A DNA stretch of 64,000 nt from CAVSNH01 sp963729275 (GCA_963729275.1 CAVSNH010000004.1:682001-746000), one strand, 5' to 3'. Positions 52,032-61,119 are shown, numbered from the stretch's first letter. The notes: generated from the sequence alone by a model not told the origin. Program-made: numbers and translations.

Positions 52032-53084
52032 ATGATGAGCCCAATGGGAGGCTCCGCCCCACTTCGAGTTGTCAACGCCGTCGCTCCCATCCGCATCTGC
52101 GACAACGGCGGGTGGACCGACACCTGGTTTGCCGGCCACGGCAAGGTCTTCAACATCGGGGTGTCTCCCTATGTCGAGGTGCAAGTCAAGGTTCACCCGA
52201 AAGGGGCACTTCCGGCCCGGATCCTGCTGGACGTCGAGAACTACGGCGACCGGTACACGTTCGAACCGCCCGTCCTTCCCGATCGGCATCCCCTGCTCGA
52301 GGCCACCATTGACGAGCTTGAGCTACCCGATGACGTGTCGCTGGAGATCGGCGTCTTTTCGGAAGCACCGGCTGGCTGCTCGACCGGAACATCGGCCGCG
52401 GCCACGGTTGCGCTGATCGGGGCCCTCGACTCCCTCACGCCAGGCCGCATGACCCGGCACCAGATCGCGGCAACCGCCCATCGCATCGAGGTCGACCGGC
52501 TCGAGACCCAGTCGGGTATCCAGGATCAACTGTGCGCGGCCCACGGGGGCATCAACTTCATCGAAGTGTCGGCCTACCCTCATGCATCGCTGTCGCAACT
52601 CCCGTTGCCGGACACAGTTTGGTGGGAGCTCGAACGGCGACTGGCGCTCGTGTTCCTCGGCCGCGCCCACCGGTCGTCGGAGGTGCACGACCGAGTGATC
52701 GCCAGCCTGGCGCAGGAGGGCGAGAGCTCCCCCGAGTTGGAAGAGTTGCGCCGCGCCGCCGAACAAGCTCGAGACGCCGTCTTGGCCGCCGATCTCTCCG
52801 CACTCGGACGGGCGATGACCGAGAACACCGACTCCCAGAGCCGCCTACACCCCGACCTGGTCAACCAGCAGGCGCGAGCCGCCATCGAGGTGGCGAGCGC
52901 CAATGGCGCGTTGGGATGGAAGGTGAACGGAGCCGGTGGGGAGGGTGGAAGCATCACGGTCCTGTGCGGACCAGACATGCGGGCCAAGCGGGAGCTTCAG
53001 GTTGCCCTCCGCCAAAGCGACCCGCAGTTCCAGATCATCCCGATTGGCCTCAGCCGGTACGGGCTCCGTGTGTGGGAGACATGA
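52032..53084 (+). CDS. GHMP-family sugar kinase
   Basis: A 350-residue GHMP kinase. The N-terminal substrate region is VVNAVAPIRICDNGGWTDTW (as in heptose/fucose-type kinases with their GGWTD motif). The phosphate-binding motif 2 is SEAPAGCSTGTSAAATVALI (PxGxGxSSA variant with Cys), and the C-terminal motif 3 is KVNGAGGEGGSITVL. The best match is with D-glycero-D-manno-heptose-7-phosphate-kinase-like and fucokinase-like bacterial proteins; the substrate is uncertain. ATG 52032 or 52035. Divergent from the GH38 remnant, suggesting a former glycan-salvage pair. Confidence 0.85.
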   Translation: MMSPMGGSAPLRVVNAVAPIRICDNGGWTDTWFAGHGKVFNIGVSPYVEVQVKVHPKGALPARILLDVENYGDRYTFEPPVLPDRHPLLEATIDELELPDDVSLEIGVFSEAPAGCSTGTSAAATVALIGALDSLTPGRMTRHQIAATAHRIEVDRLETQSGIQDQLCAAHGGINFIEVSAYPHASLSQLPLPDTVWWELERRLALVFLGRAHRSSEVHDRVIASLAQEGESSPELEELRRAAEQARDAVLAADLSALGRAMTENTDSQSRLHPDLVNQQARAAIEVASANGALGWKVNGAGGEGGSITVLCGPDMRAKRELQVALRQSDPQFQIIPIGLSRYGLRVWET

Positions 53085-53248
53085 GCCAATATCGAGCAGT
53101 CGACTCTCTGGAGGGCCCTGCACTACGGAGTGGCCGTCACCTGACCACCGAACGGTTGAGCAAAGTGCCGGCCATCGTGCTGAAGCCGATGGCATCGCCG
53201 ATGGGTCGGTTGGCGTGGGCATCCGCGGCTCACCCCGGTCTTTCCTGA

Positions 53249-53968
53249 CTAGGAAACCTTCTTGGTGATGACCTGGCCGGCCGTGTTCAGCACGTACCAG
53301 AGTCCACCGTTGTTGTTGATTGCCTGGCCCGTTGCCTGTCCCGGCTCGGAGTCGCTCACCCAGAGGTACAGAGGCCAGCCGTTGTACGTCACCTGGATAG
53401 TGCCGTCGGTGCGCTTGGTCGTGCCAAGCAGGTTCGGGTTCACTCCGTGGCCGTAGACAGGGGCAGCAGTGCCGACCAAAAGCAGAGGAGGCCATGCAGC
53501 GGCGCAAGCGCTGTAACACGTAGACACCCCTGACCTCTTGTCGGGGACGAACATGTAGAGGGTGAAGCCGTTGCCCGCAACGAGGACGGTGCCGAGCCCG
53601 GGAACGGTACCCGTGGTGACCTCATAGATCGGGAGTGTTCCCGAAGTCGGACCCGGAACAGCCTTCACTCCGGAGGTGGTGGTCGTCGCGGCCGCAGTGG
53701 TCGTCGTTGACGAATGCACGGGCGGCGACACGGACGGTTTCGTCGTGGTCGTCGATGAGCTGGACGAACTGCTACAGGCGGCAAGACCAGGTGCGATTCC
53801 GATTCCCAGCGCCAACGCCACCCCCACGACGTGACCGCGCCTCCGCTCGGAGCGTCGACTAGTGCGACGAGCACGCATCGCCCATACGGACGAGGCTGTC
53901 GATCCGGATTCGACAGGCGGTCGGCTTTGCGCCCCGGCGTGGTCGTGGTCGGCGATCATTGGGTCCAT
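53249..53968 (-). CDS. Lipoprotein with secreted repeat (Lipoprotein_15/PF03640-like)
   Basis: A predicted 239-residue exported lipoprotein. The hydrophobic helix ends in LAACSSS (lipobox), preceded by an unusually long polar/Arg-rich N-terminus; ATG 53968 has a GGGAG site, ATG 53878 would be a shorter alternative. After a Ser/Thr-rich linker come two copies of the YxxxxD repeat: GNGFTLYMFVPDKRSGVSTC with SACAAAWPPLLL, and YNGWPLYLWVSDSEPGQATG ending in GGLWYVLNTAG. The function of this family is unknown; it is often found with redox or respiratory proteins. Confidence 0.8.
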   Translation of the reverse strand: MDPMIADHDHAGAQSRPPVESGSTASSVWAMRARRTSRRSERRRGHVVGVALALGIGIAPGLAACSSSSSSSTTTTKPSVSPPVHSSTTTTAAATTTTSGVKAVPGPTSGTLPIYEVTTGTVPGLGTVLVAGNGFTLYMFVPDKRSGVSTCYSACAAAWPPLLLVGTAAPVYGHGVNPNLLGTTKRTDGTIQVTYNGWPLYLWVSDSEPGQATGQAINNNGGLWYVLNTAGQVITKKVS

Positions 53969-54355
53969 GGGGTCGTCTCCCGGGTCGGAATGTGGGTAAT
54001 CAGACTGTCTCGTCGGCCCGAGGTGGGCCGGGACGTGGCCGCGGCCCAGAGGGTCGGTAGCCCGCCAGCGAGTCATCGAGATGCTGAGGATCAAGAGCCG
54101 GACTTTCCCTTCTCGTCGTCGTGCAGCCTTTGCCCTGGCAACACGAAGGTACCGCTCCGCCGTGTCCTGACATAGTCACCGCTTTCGGACATCGGCCATT
54201 TCACCCGATGAGTCCAGGATCAGCAGATGGGTTGTCGGTGCCACGGCCCGGAACTTTGGCATTGGGAGGGACGAACATGATGGCTTCCCAGCCCTCCGCC
54301 CAGATGACCAGGTGGTCCTTTGGCGGATTGGATTGAAGACGGTTGGAGGCGAATG
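53969..54355. other. Intergenic region with a 19-codon micro-ORF
   Basis: 387 bp between two minus-strand genes. No normal-sized gene is supported. At 54277-54336 (plus strand) a 19-codon frame (MMASQPSAQMTRWSFGGLD) follows a perfect GGGAGGG site with 6-nt spacing. It may be a small peptide gene or chance. Confidence 0.45.
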
Positions 54356-55606
54356 TCAGCAGTTGGCGCCGACGAAGGTCGTGCCGGGGATGGTGAACTG
54401 CCACCCGTAGTAGGTGGAGGCCAACGTATAGGACTGGATCTCGATTGGGATCGTCGAGTGTGGAAGGTCGGTACAGAACGCGGCCAGGACAACGTTCGGC
54501 GTGGCCAGCGGCCCGAGGCTCAACATCGAGGGGCTGATCGGCGCTGCGTTGTCCCAGGCCACCACGTTGACGGCCGTGTCACCACCGCAAGTGAGCGGCT
54601 CGAAAGTGCCGTCTTGTCCGAAGGCAAGGGACTGCGAGCAGACCGCTGGCACGGATGGGGCCGACGCCAGCGGGAGCACCATGTGGCCAAGTCCCTTCGT
54701 CACCAACGACGTGGGCAATAGCCAATAGCCACCGCCGGTCGGCGTGGCGACGATGTCGGTGATGGGATAGCCAAGAGACTGACCGCCGAGCGATCCGTCG
54801 TAGTGGGCGGTGCCGAAGGCGAAGACTCCTCCGTCTGAGCCGACCAGCCAGTAGCCCATCGAACCGGGCACGGCGGCCATGCTGACGATGGGCGCCGACA
54901 GGCGACGGCCACCGAGCGAGCCCTCGAACGAGGCGTCGCCGAAGGCGAAGATGCCGCCATCTGACGCAACCAGCCAGTAGCCCTGGCCGTTCGGAGTGGC
55001 GGCCATGCCCACGATGGGCTGATTGAGGGGCTTCCCGCCCATGGAACCGAGGTACCCGGCGTCGCCGAAGGCGAAGATGCCGCCGTCGGCGCCCACCAGC
55101 CAGTAGCCCTGGCCGTTCGGGGTGGCGGCCATGCCCACGATGGGCTGATTGAGGGGCTTCCCGCCCATGGAACCGAAGTACCCGGCGTCGCCGAAGGTGA
55201 AGATGCCGCCGTCGGCGCCCACCAGCCAGTAGCCCTGGCCGTTCGGGGTGGCGGCCATGCCCACGATGGGCTGATTGAGGGGCTTCCCGCCCATGGAACC
55301 GAAGTACCCGGCGTCGCCGAAGGTGAAGATGCCGCCGTCGGCGCCCACCAGCCAGTAGCCCTGGCCGTTCGGGGTGGCGGCCATGCCCACGAGCGGCGCG
55401 TTCGGTTCCAGCGAGCTCGCGAACGGCGCGTGGGCGTCGCCGAAGCTCGACGGGGCGCTCGGCACACTGACGGGACCTACTTGCGAGGCGCCGGCCTGCA
55501 CTACCGGGACCAGGAACAAGACGCAGACGATTGCCGCCGCGGCACCGATCAGGCAGCGACTGATCATGACGATCCGACGTGGGCGGGCAGCGGGATCTGG
55601 TGGCAT
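54356..55606 (-). CDS. Secreted protein with GYWLVGADGG repeats
   Basis: A predicted 416-residue exported protein. ATG 55606 follows GAGGTG; the signal helix is at about 14-38. Residues 71-300 carry five full and one partial 42-residue repeat with the core GYWLVGADGGIFTFG and the linker FGSMGGKPLNQPIVGMAATP, probably a propeller-like or surface-binding module. The C-terminal 120 residues (VCSQSLAFGQDGTF, CGGDTAVNVVAWD, YYGWQFTIPGTTFVGANC) form a separate Cys-containing domain without a recognised family. It shares its repeat type with the B12-operon toroid protein. Confidence 0.8.
   Translation of the reverse strand: MPPDPAARPRRIVMISRCLIGAAAAIVCVLFLVPVVQAGASQVGPVSVPSAPSSFGDAHAPFASSLEPNAPLVGMAATPNGQGYWLVGADGGIFTFGDAGYFGSMGGKPLNQPIVGMAATPNGQGYWLVGADGGIFTFGDAGYFGSMGGKPLNQPIVGMAATPNGQGYWLVGADGGIFAFGDAGYLGSMGGKPLNQPIVGMAATPNGQGYWLVASDGGIFAFGDASFEGSLGGRRLSAPIVSMAAVPGSMGYWLVGSDGGVFAFGTAHYDGSLGGQSLGYPITDIVATPTGGGYWLLPTSLVTKGLGHMVLPLASAPSVPAVCSQSLAFGQDGTFEPLTCGGDTAVNVVAWDNAAPISPSMLSLGPLATPNVVLAAFCTDLPHSTIPIEIQSYTLASTYYGWQFTIPGTTFVGANC
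54720..55396 (-). repeat. 126-bp tandem repeats coding for GYWLVGADGG units
   Basis: Direct repeats of about 126 bp in the secreted protein gene; the three copies between about 55010 and 55390 are almost identical in DNA, the two toward the 3' end are diverged. This is similar in unit length and pattern to 8047-8811, again with homogenised central copies. Confidence 0.88.
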
Positions 55607-55865
55607 AGCTGCACCTCGCAGTTTGGTCCGCAATCTTTACCCGTACTCGGTCGAGGCCCGCAACACAGTTCTTCGCCTCTACGACGGCGATCGCCGAAGC
55701 GAAGGTGGAGAACTCAGTCGTGGCGTAGGCTTGATGTACGCGTTAGCTGCGACGGAATCGGTGCCGGTCAGCGGAGAGCGGTGGCAGGATGATGAAAGTG
55801 CACTCTGACCTGGGGCGACGTTCTCCCACAGGACTGCGTAGCCCGTCGAACTCGAAACGACGCCG

Positions 55866-56690
55866 TCAGGACTGGATGAACGCCAGCAGATCGGCGTTGA
55901 TCGTCGGGGCTTGGGTAGTTGGCATCCCGTGTGGGAATCCGGGGTAGCTCTTGAGCGTCCCGTTCTGCACGAGCTTCGCCGACAGCAGGCCGGAGTCGGC
56001 GTAGGGGACGATCTGGTCATCTTCCCCGTGCATCACCAGTACGGGCACTGAGATCTTCTTGAGATCCTCCGTAAAGTCGGTCTGCGAGAAGGCGACGATA
56101 CCGTCATAGTGCGCCTTCGCTCCTCCCATCATCCCCTGTCGCCACCAGTTCTCAATGATCGCTTCCGACGGTTCGACGCCGGGTCGGTTGAAACCGTAGA
56201 AAGGTCCCGACGGAAGGGCCCGATAGAACACCGACCGGTTGGCGGCCAGTTGGGCCTGCAGATCGTCGAACACGCTCTTGGGCAGCCCGCCGGGATTGAC
56301 CTTGGTCTGCACCATAAGCGGCGGCACCGAACTGATGAGCACCGCTTTCGCCACTCGGCTCTCGCCGTGCCGGCCGATATACCGGGCCACCTCGCCGCCA
56401 CCGGTCGAGTGGCCGACGTGAATGGCGTCGTGGAGATCGAGATGTGCGGTCACCGCGGCCAGGTCATCGGCGTAATGGTCCATGTCGTGACCATCGGAGG
56501 TCTGCGAGGAGCGGCCGTGTCCACGTCGGTCGGCGGCGATGACCCGGTAGCCATGGTGCAGGAAGAACAGCATCTGGGTGTCCCAATCGTCAGCCGAAAG
56601 CGGCCATCCGTGACTGAACACGATCGCTTGGCCCGATCCCCAGTCCTTGTAGAAGATCTCCGTTCCGTCGGTAGTGGTGATCGTGGCCAT
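55866..56690 (-). CDS. Alpha/beta hydrolase of the non-heme chloroperoxidase type
   Basis: A 274-residue hydrolase. The start TTDGTEIFYKDWGSGQAIVF and SHGWPLSADDWD (oxyanion region) are typical of bacterial non-heme haloperoxidases. The nucleophile elbow is HVGHSTGGGEVARYI (Ser near residue 95), the acid lies in VMHGEDDQIVPY and the His in GFPHGMPTTQA. It probably acts as an esterase/perhydrolase. ATG 56690 with a GGAGGACC site upstream. Confidence 0.92.
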   Translation of the reverse strand: MATITTTDGTEIFYKDWGSGQAIVFSHGWPLSADDWDTQMLFFLHHGYRVIAADRRGHGRSSQTSDGHDMDHYADDLAAVTAHLDLHDAIHVGHSTGGGEVARYIGRHGESRVAKAVLISSVPPLMVQTKVNPGGLPKSVFDDLQAQLAANRSVFYRALPSGPFYGFNRPGVEPSEAIIENWWRQGMMGGAKAHYDGIVAFSQTDFTEDLKKISVPVLVMHGEDDQIVPYADSGLLSAKLVQNGTLKSYPGFPHGMPTTQAPTINADLLAFIQS

Positions 56691-57439
56691 TCTCGTGGTC
56701 CTCCTGTCTGGAAGTGACGCCGAAGACGGCTGATTTCATGTGTCGGAATCAGAGTCTGCGGCAATCATCCAGCGGTTACAAGTGAGCTCGGGGCGGTCAG
56801 GCCGAGATGTCCGCCTTGCCGACCCTCACGTCATGTCCTGGGACACCGTGCCGATCTCTGCCCAACGCCACCGCCGTACATCTCGCGCAATCAGCGAAGT
56901 CAGTAGGCGGCGCTCCGGTCAGCTTCTCGACGTCATCGTTGGGACGTGAGCCGTCGTCGGGGCGCTGGTCTCGGCGAGGATCTCGAGCATCTCGCCATAC
57001 TCATCGGGCACCCCGTTCCGGGCGGGACACCAAAGTGGCAACGAGAAGCAATCCAGCCTTGGCACCGGTGAGCGGCATCGGAGCCCGCCAGCCCACCAAC
57101 GACCCCCACAAAGGAGAGCTAATTTATTCTCCGGTGTCGGACCTGTTGATCAGACCTGGGTCGACCCGTCGCTACCGCCAATACGCAGAACCTGAGCGCA
57201 ACCCGTCGCCACGACCAGCCTGGTCGAATCCCGGCCGCTCGATCGAACGCGGCACTCGGCAATCCCCAATCTGAAGACGACCTCCCCGGCAGCGTGGATC
57301 CTCAGCAGTAGCAGCCTCTTTGCATCCGGCAAGCCCCTCGCCTGGCTGGGGCATTGTCACATCCGGCTTGCAAGAATGCCGCTCAGTCGCAAGGCTTCTG
57401 CGGCCGGCGGACGGAGGTTCCCCGGCGAGAGGAGGGGCT
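56691..57439. other. Long intergenic region, no gene supported
   Basis: About 750 bp between divergent genes. Short frames on both strands lack ribosome sites and conserved features. A small GGAGA/TCTCC hairpin with an AT-rich loop lies at 57113-57132 and overlaps an AAGGAG sequence. The promoters of the hydrolase and of the 57440 gene must lie at the two ends. I see no riboswitch, tRNA or repeat here. Confidence 0.5.
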
Positions 57440-58351
57440 ATGGGCAAGCTGCGGCTGGGCCTGGCTGCTGTGCTGCCGGTGGCGGCTGCCTCTGCTGTCC
57501 TGGGGGTGGCGGTTGGCTCGACCACAGCCGGCGCCTCGACCCTCGACGGGGTGGCCACCACGGCCGGCCCGGGCACGTCCAGCTACCTGGATGCCGGAGG
57601 GTCGAAGACGGAGTTCACCATCAGCCTGCCAACGCAGGCCGCCTGCTCAGGGAACTCCCGATCGGACGGCTACCGGGTCTTCAGCTACCTGGTGGAGCCG
57701 AGCGTCAACGTCAGCACGATCACGTTCCGCGGCGGTCTCCCCGACACCAGTGCCAAGCAGTACGGCCTGGTCGAGGCGGACGGCACTTACTGGGGCAACA
57801 AGAACACGGCTCCTTCGACAGGCCAAATCATCCAGATCCCCAACGACTTCGAGTGGGGACCGCTCGTCAGTGACGACGGTGTGGCGCTCGACACCCTTCT
57901 TTACCAAGATGGCAACAAGAGCGGCGTGTGGGACGCCGGCATTGCCTGTACCAACAACGCAGGCACGGTCACCGACTTCTGGAACACCCAGGTCACGTTC
58001 ACCGCGAGCGGCTCAAGTCACAACCCTTTCGCGTGGTCGGCGGTGCCAGGTCAACCACGATCCGTGACCAGGGGGCTGCCTGATACCGTGCCGCCTGGCC
58101 AATCGGGCAGCAGCCCTCCACCAACGGCTGCACCTTCAACCACACCGCCAACCCCGACTCCCACAACTGCCCCTCGGGTGTCACCTCACTCGAGCAAACG
58201 CACGGCGCCCGCCGCCTTCATCGTTCCGAAGCCGGCTCCTGGGCCTAGTGACGTTGGCATCTACGCATTGTTTGGAGTTGGCGCATGTGCCATCGTGATG
58301 CTTTTGTTGCTGGGGTTCACACTCAGGAAGCTGCGCCGTCCCGATAGATGA
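57440..58351 (+). CDS. Secreted, membrane-anchored surface protein, function unknown
   Basis: A 303-residue exported protein. The ATG at 57440 is preceded by GAGGAGGGG; a signal peptide ends near TTAGAS (residue 35). The globular part (about 40-200) is strand-rich with AACSGNSRSDGYRVFSYLVE, a SVNVSTITF strand and TLLYQDGNKSGVWDAGIACT, containing a likely Cys-Cys disulfide. A Pro/Thr-rich linker of about 60 residues and one C-terminal helix (LFGVGACAIVMLLLLGFTL) with a basic tail anchor it. The architecture (signal, domain, Pro/Thr linker, anchor) copies that of the DUF4430-type protein, but the domain is unrelated. Confidence 0.78.
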   Translation: MGKLRLGLAAVLPVAAASAVLGVAVGSTTAGASTLDGVATTAGPGTSSYLDAGGSKTEFTISLPTQAACSGNSRSDGYRVFSYLVEPSVNVSTITFRGGLPDTSAKQYGLVEADGTYWGNKNTAPSTGQIIQIPNDFEWGPLVSDDGVALDTLLYQDGNKSGVWDAGIACTNNAGTVTDFWNTQVTFTASGSSHNPFAWSAVPGQPRSVTRGLPDTVPPGQSGSSPPPTAAPSTTPPTPTPTTAPRVSPHSSKRTAPAAFIVPKPAPGPSDVGIYALFGVGACAIVMLLLLGFTLRKLRRPDR

Positions 58352-58607
58352 CCGCCACTGGTGGCCACCATGCCACTTGCCGCCCTGACCACGCCTACCG
58401 AGGTGCTAGGTCCGGCAGACCATGCAAGAAGCATCGGTCACCGAAGCAGTCTGCTCGTTCCGCCACTAGCACCAAAGGCTCAGGGCCGATCGGGCAAGGT
58501 CTGATTGAGAGGCGACGGTGTCTCCGAGTCAACCGGCGCGAGGAGCCGGCCGGCCATCGAAGGACATCTGGCCGTGATTCAGCCGACCGCCACTGGAATC
58601 CGCAGCC

Positions 58608-59111
58608 TCAGTGGGACACGGGTCCATGACGACCTCGAAGGCGAGTGGCGAGCGGAATGACCAACCAGAAGATCACGAAAGTAAGCACAACGACGAGGGT
58701 TAGTAAGGAAGCAGCAATTCCACTCGATACATAGCTCATGATGAGTAATACAGCTCCGGATACCGCCAGTGCTACCGCCATGAGGCCGGCGCCGGCCATC
58801 ATGTTCGCCGCTCGCAACAGCTCTTCCTTCTCATGCTGACGAAACACGATCCGGTGGAAGGCGACTGGACCTACGAGGAGGGCAACCGACAGAGCTGCGA
58901 AGACCACGTCGGCCATATAGAGCCGACGCTGAGCATGAGTCAACCTGGCGAACTGGGTCGTGAAGGGCAGAGCGAGCAGGAAGCCAAACAGCACTTGGAC
59001 CCCGAGACCGGCCACCCGCAGTTCTTGAATTAGCTCAGCGACGTTTCGATTGGTCCGCTCGGCGTCAGATTCTTGACGGCCGAGGTCGTCCTGCGCCTGA
59101 TTGCCGGCCAC
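58608..59111 (-). CDS. DUF6328-type four-helix membrane protein
   Basis: A 167-residue protein: a polar N-terminus with NVAELIQELRVAGLGVQVLF leading directly into helix 1 (LFGFLLALPFTTQFARLT), then three more membrane helices with a cytoplasmic loop HRIVFRQHEKEELLRAANMM. The conserved ELRVxxxGVQxLFGFLLxxPF motif is characteristic of DUF6328. Function unknown. It appears to start at a GTG (59111). Confidence 0.82.
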   Translation of the reverse strand: MAGNQAQDDLGRQESDAERTNRNVAELIQELRVAGLGVQVLFGFLLALPFTTQFARLTHAQRRLYMADVVFAALSVALLVGPVAFHRIVFRQHEKEELLRAANMMAGAGLMAVALAVSGAVLLIMSYVSSGIAASLLTLVVVLTFVIFWLVIPLATRLRGRHGPVSH

Positions 59112-59661
59112 TTTAAGAAGGCTGCCAGGCTGCGCCCGGCTTGATCATTTTCGAAGCAAACACCGTCCCCTCCAGGGTATACCCGACTGGCAGTGCAGAG
59201 TCTGGACTCAACCGATGACAACTACCTTGCGCGTGCCGGCTTCACGCCGACGGGCCCTTTCGCTCGCCCGGTAGGGGTAGAGGTAGAGGCAGAGGTCTGG
59301 GTAACCCACCTGAACCATGGACGCGCTCGCTACCGGAATCATCATGCCGACGTTGGATTGTGCGAACACGCTGGCACTGGTCGAATCGCCGCCGTCAGGG
59401 CGACCACTGCCCGGCACTGGTAGGCCTCGTTAGAGCACGGTCCGTGTACCCACGGGAGATCTTCGTGGGCGGGCCCAGGCTGCGCTGCGCGCGCGCAGCC
59501 GCATCGCAAGGGGCTTGTCGGTCCGCACCGAACAAAGAAGGAGACGTACCTACTCCCCGCCACTCTCAATGTAGCGCGCGCCGGGCGCTTGCAGCAAGGT
59601 ACCGGTCGGTGTGCACAATCTCCGTCCCGAACCAGAACCTACGCAAGAAGAGAGGGGGCGT
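59112..59661. other. Intergenic region with RAE-like element and hexamer repeats
   Basis: 550 bp between divergent genes. Near 59270-59300 are short GTAGAG/GCAGAG hexamer repeats. A minus-strand 69-codon frame (59208-59417) has no ribosome site and is not called. The 3' part carries the inverted repeat at 59588-59598 and the promoter of the monooxygenase. Confidence 0.5.
59583..59619 (+). promoter_or_regulatory. Rifamycin-associated-element-like inverted repeat and promoter
   Basis: GCTTGCAGCAAGG (59587-59599) matches 12 of 13 bases of the core of the published rifamycin-associated element (GCTTGCGGCAAGG), with the same CTTGC-N-GCAAG symmetry. As in known cases it overlaps a -35-like TTGCAG (59589-59594), with a CACAAT -10-like hexamer at 59614-59619. 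The monooxygenase ATG is 63 nt downstream of the repeat. Confidence 0.68.
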
Positions 59662-61119
59662 ATGGCCGAGCATGCGGTGGTGATCGCCGGAGGCGGTCCG
59701 ACGGGGATGATGCTGGCGGCTGAATTGGCGTTGGCGGAAGTCGACGTCGCGATCGTCGAGAAGCGTCCCAATCACGCGCTGGTTGGCTCACGGGCCGGCG
59801 GTTTTCACTCGCGCACGATCGAAGTCCTGGATCAACGCGGGGTCGCAGATCGGTTCCTCGCGGAGGGTCAGGTGGCTCAGGCGGCGATGATCGCCGCGAC
59901 TGTGTTGGACATGAGCGACTTCCCGACGCGTCATCCGTATTCCCTCGGGATCTGGCAGAACCAGATCGAGCGGATCATGGCCGCCTGGATCGCCGAGCTC
60001 CCGGTACGGATCTACTACGGACGTGAGGTGAAGGGCTTCGCCCAGGACGACATTGGCGTCGACGTCGAGCTGTCCGATCGCCAGTCGTTACGAGCGCAGT
60101 ATCTCGTCGGGTGCGACGGAGGAGCCAGCGTCACCCGCAAGGCAGCCGGCATCGCATTCCCAGGGTGGGATCCGACCAAGAGCAACCTGATCGCCGAGGT
60201 CGAGGTGGCCGAGGAACCGCCGCGGGGCATTCGCCACGACGCGACGGGCATCCATGCCCTCCACAGATTGGAAGATGGGCGGACGTTCCGGGTCATCGTG
60301 ACCGAACAGCAGCTGGGGCCGAACAGCCAGGCCACCCTGCGCGATCTGAGCGAGGCGCTCATCACCGTCTACGGCACCGACTTCGGGATCCACAGCCCCA
60401 CGTGGATCTCCAGGTTCACCGACATGACACGTCAGGCAGCGGCCTACCGCGCCAGACGAGTCCTCCTTGCCGGCGACTCGGCCCACGTGCACTACCCGGC
60501 GGGTGGACAGGGCCTCAGCCTCGGTGTGCAGGATGCGGTGAATCTGGGATGGAAGCTGGCTCAGGTGGTCAAGGGGACCTCCCCGGAGAGCCTCCTGGAT
60601 ACGTATCAGGACGAGCGCCACCCGCTCGCCGCCCGCGCGCTTCAGCACACGATGGCTCTGGGCGTGCTCCAGCGCCCGGACGACCGCATCAAGGCCCTGG
60701 TCGATCTGGTGTCGGAGCTGGCGATCATGGACGAGCCTCGCAAACGGCTCGCCGGGATCATCTCCGGGCTGGATATTCATTACGACCTCGGCGTAGGCCA
60801 CCCCCTGCTCGGACGTCGCATGCCCGATCTGGACCTGGTGACCGCCAAGGGCTCGCTGCGGGTCTTCACCCTGCTGCATGATGCCAAGCCGGTGCTACTC
60901 AACCTCGGTGATCCCGGCGGCTTGGAACACATTCCATTGGCTGATCGGGTCAAGTTGATCGATGCTGAATACGTCGGCCTCTGGGAACTTCCGGTACTCG
61001 GCGCGGTGACCGCTCCTACTGCAGTGGTGATCCGGCCCGACGGATATGTCGCCTGGGTCGGCGACGGCACAGATACGGGATTGCGTGATGCACTGACTAC
61101 CTGGTTCGGACCACCATGA
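59662..61119 (+). CDS. Rox-like FAD-dependent aromatic/rifamycin monooxygenase
   Basis: A 485-residue class A flavoprotein monooxygenase. FAD motifs: HAVVIAGGGPTGMMLAAELA (GxGxxG), the DG motif QYLVGCDGGASVTRKAAGI, and the GD motif RARRVLLAGDSAHVHYPAGG followed by GQGLSLGVQDAVNLGWKLA. Spacing, the TDFGIHSPTWISRFTDMTRQ stretch, GVGHPLLGRRMPDL and the C-terminal thioredoxin-like VVIRPDGYVAWVGDG resemble rifampicin monooxygenases (Rox), about 475 residues. It would hydroxylate the rifamycin naphthyl ring or a related polyphenol with NADPH and O2. The ATG at 59662 has a GAGGGGG site. The RAE-like element upstream strengthens the rifamycin hypothesis. Confidence 0.85.
   Translation: MAEHAVVIAGGGPTGMMLAAELALAEVDVAIVEKRPNHALVGSRAGGFHSRTIEVLDQRGVADRFLAEGQVAQAAMIAATVLDMSDFPTRHPYSLGIWQNQIERIMAAWIAELPVRIYYGREVKGFAQDDIGVDVELSDRQSLRAQYLVGCDGGASVTRKAAGIAFPGWDPTKSNLIAEVEVAEEPPRGIRHDATGIHALHRLEDGRTFRVIVTEQQLGPNSQATLRDLSEALITVYGTDFGIHSPTWISRFTDMTRQAAAYRARRVLLAGDSAHVHYPAGGQGLSLGVQDAVNLGWKLAQVVKGTSPESLLDTYQDERHPLAARALQHTMALGVLQRPDDRIKALVDLVSELAIMDEPRKRLAGIISGLDIHYDLGVGHPLLGRRMPDLDLVTAKGSLRVFTLLHDAKPVLLNLGDPGGLEHIPLADRVKLIDAEYVGLWELPVLGAVTAPTAVVIRPDGYVAWVGDGTDTGLRDALTTWFGPP

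Noticed and set aside
56740..57274. Plus-strand short frames in the 750-bp gap
   Set aside because: No ribosome site or recognisable domain; low-complexity Arg/Ser/Thr-rich products.
59208..59417. Minus-strand 69-codon frame upstream of the Rox-like gene
   Set aside because: Part of it is encoded by hexamer repeats, there is no ribosome site, and no similarity is apparent; left as intergenic.
59504..59518. GGGGCTTG at about 59508 as the rifamycin-associated element
   Set aside because: Only the left half matches; the symmetric CTTGC-A-GCAAG site at 59588 is a far better match and is placed on the promoter.
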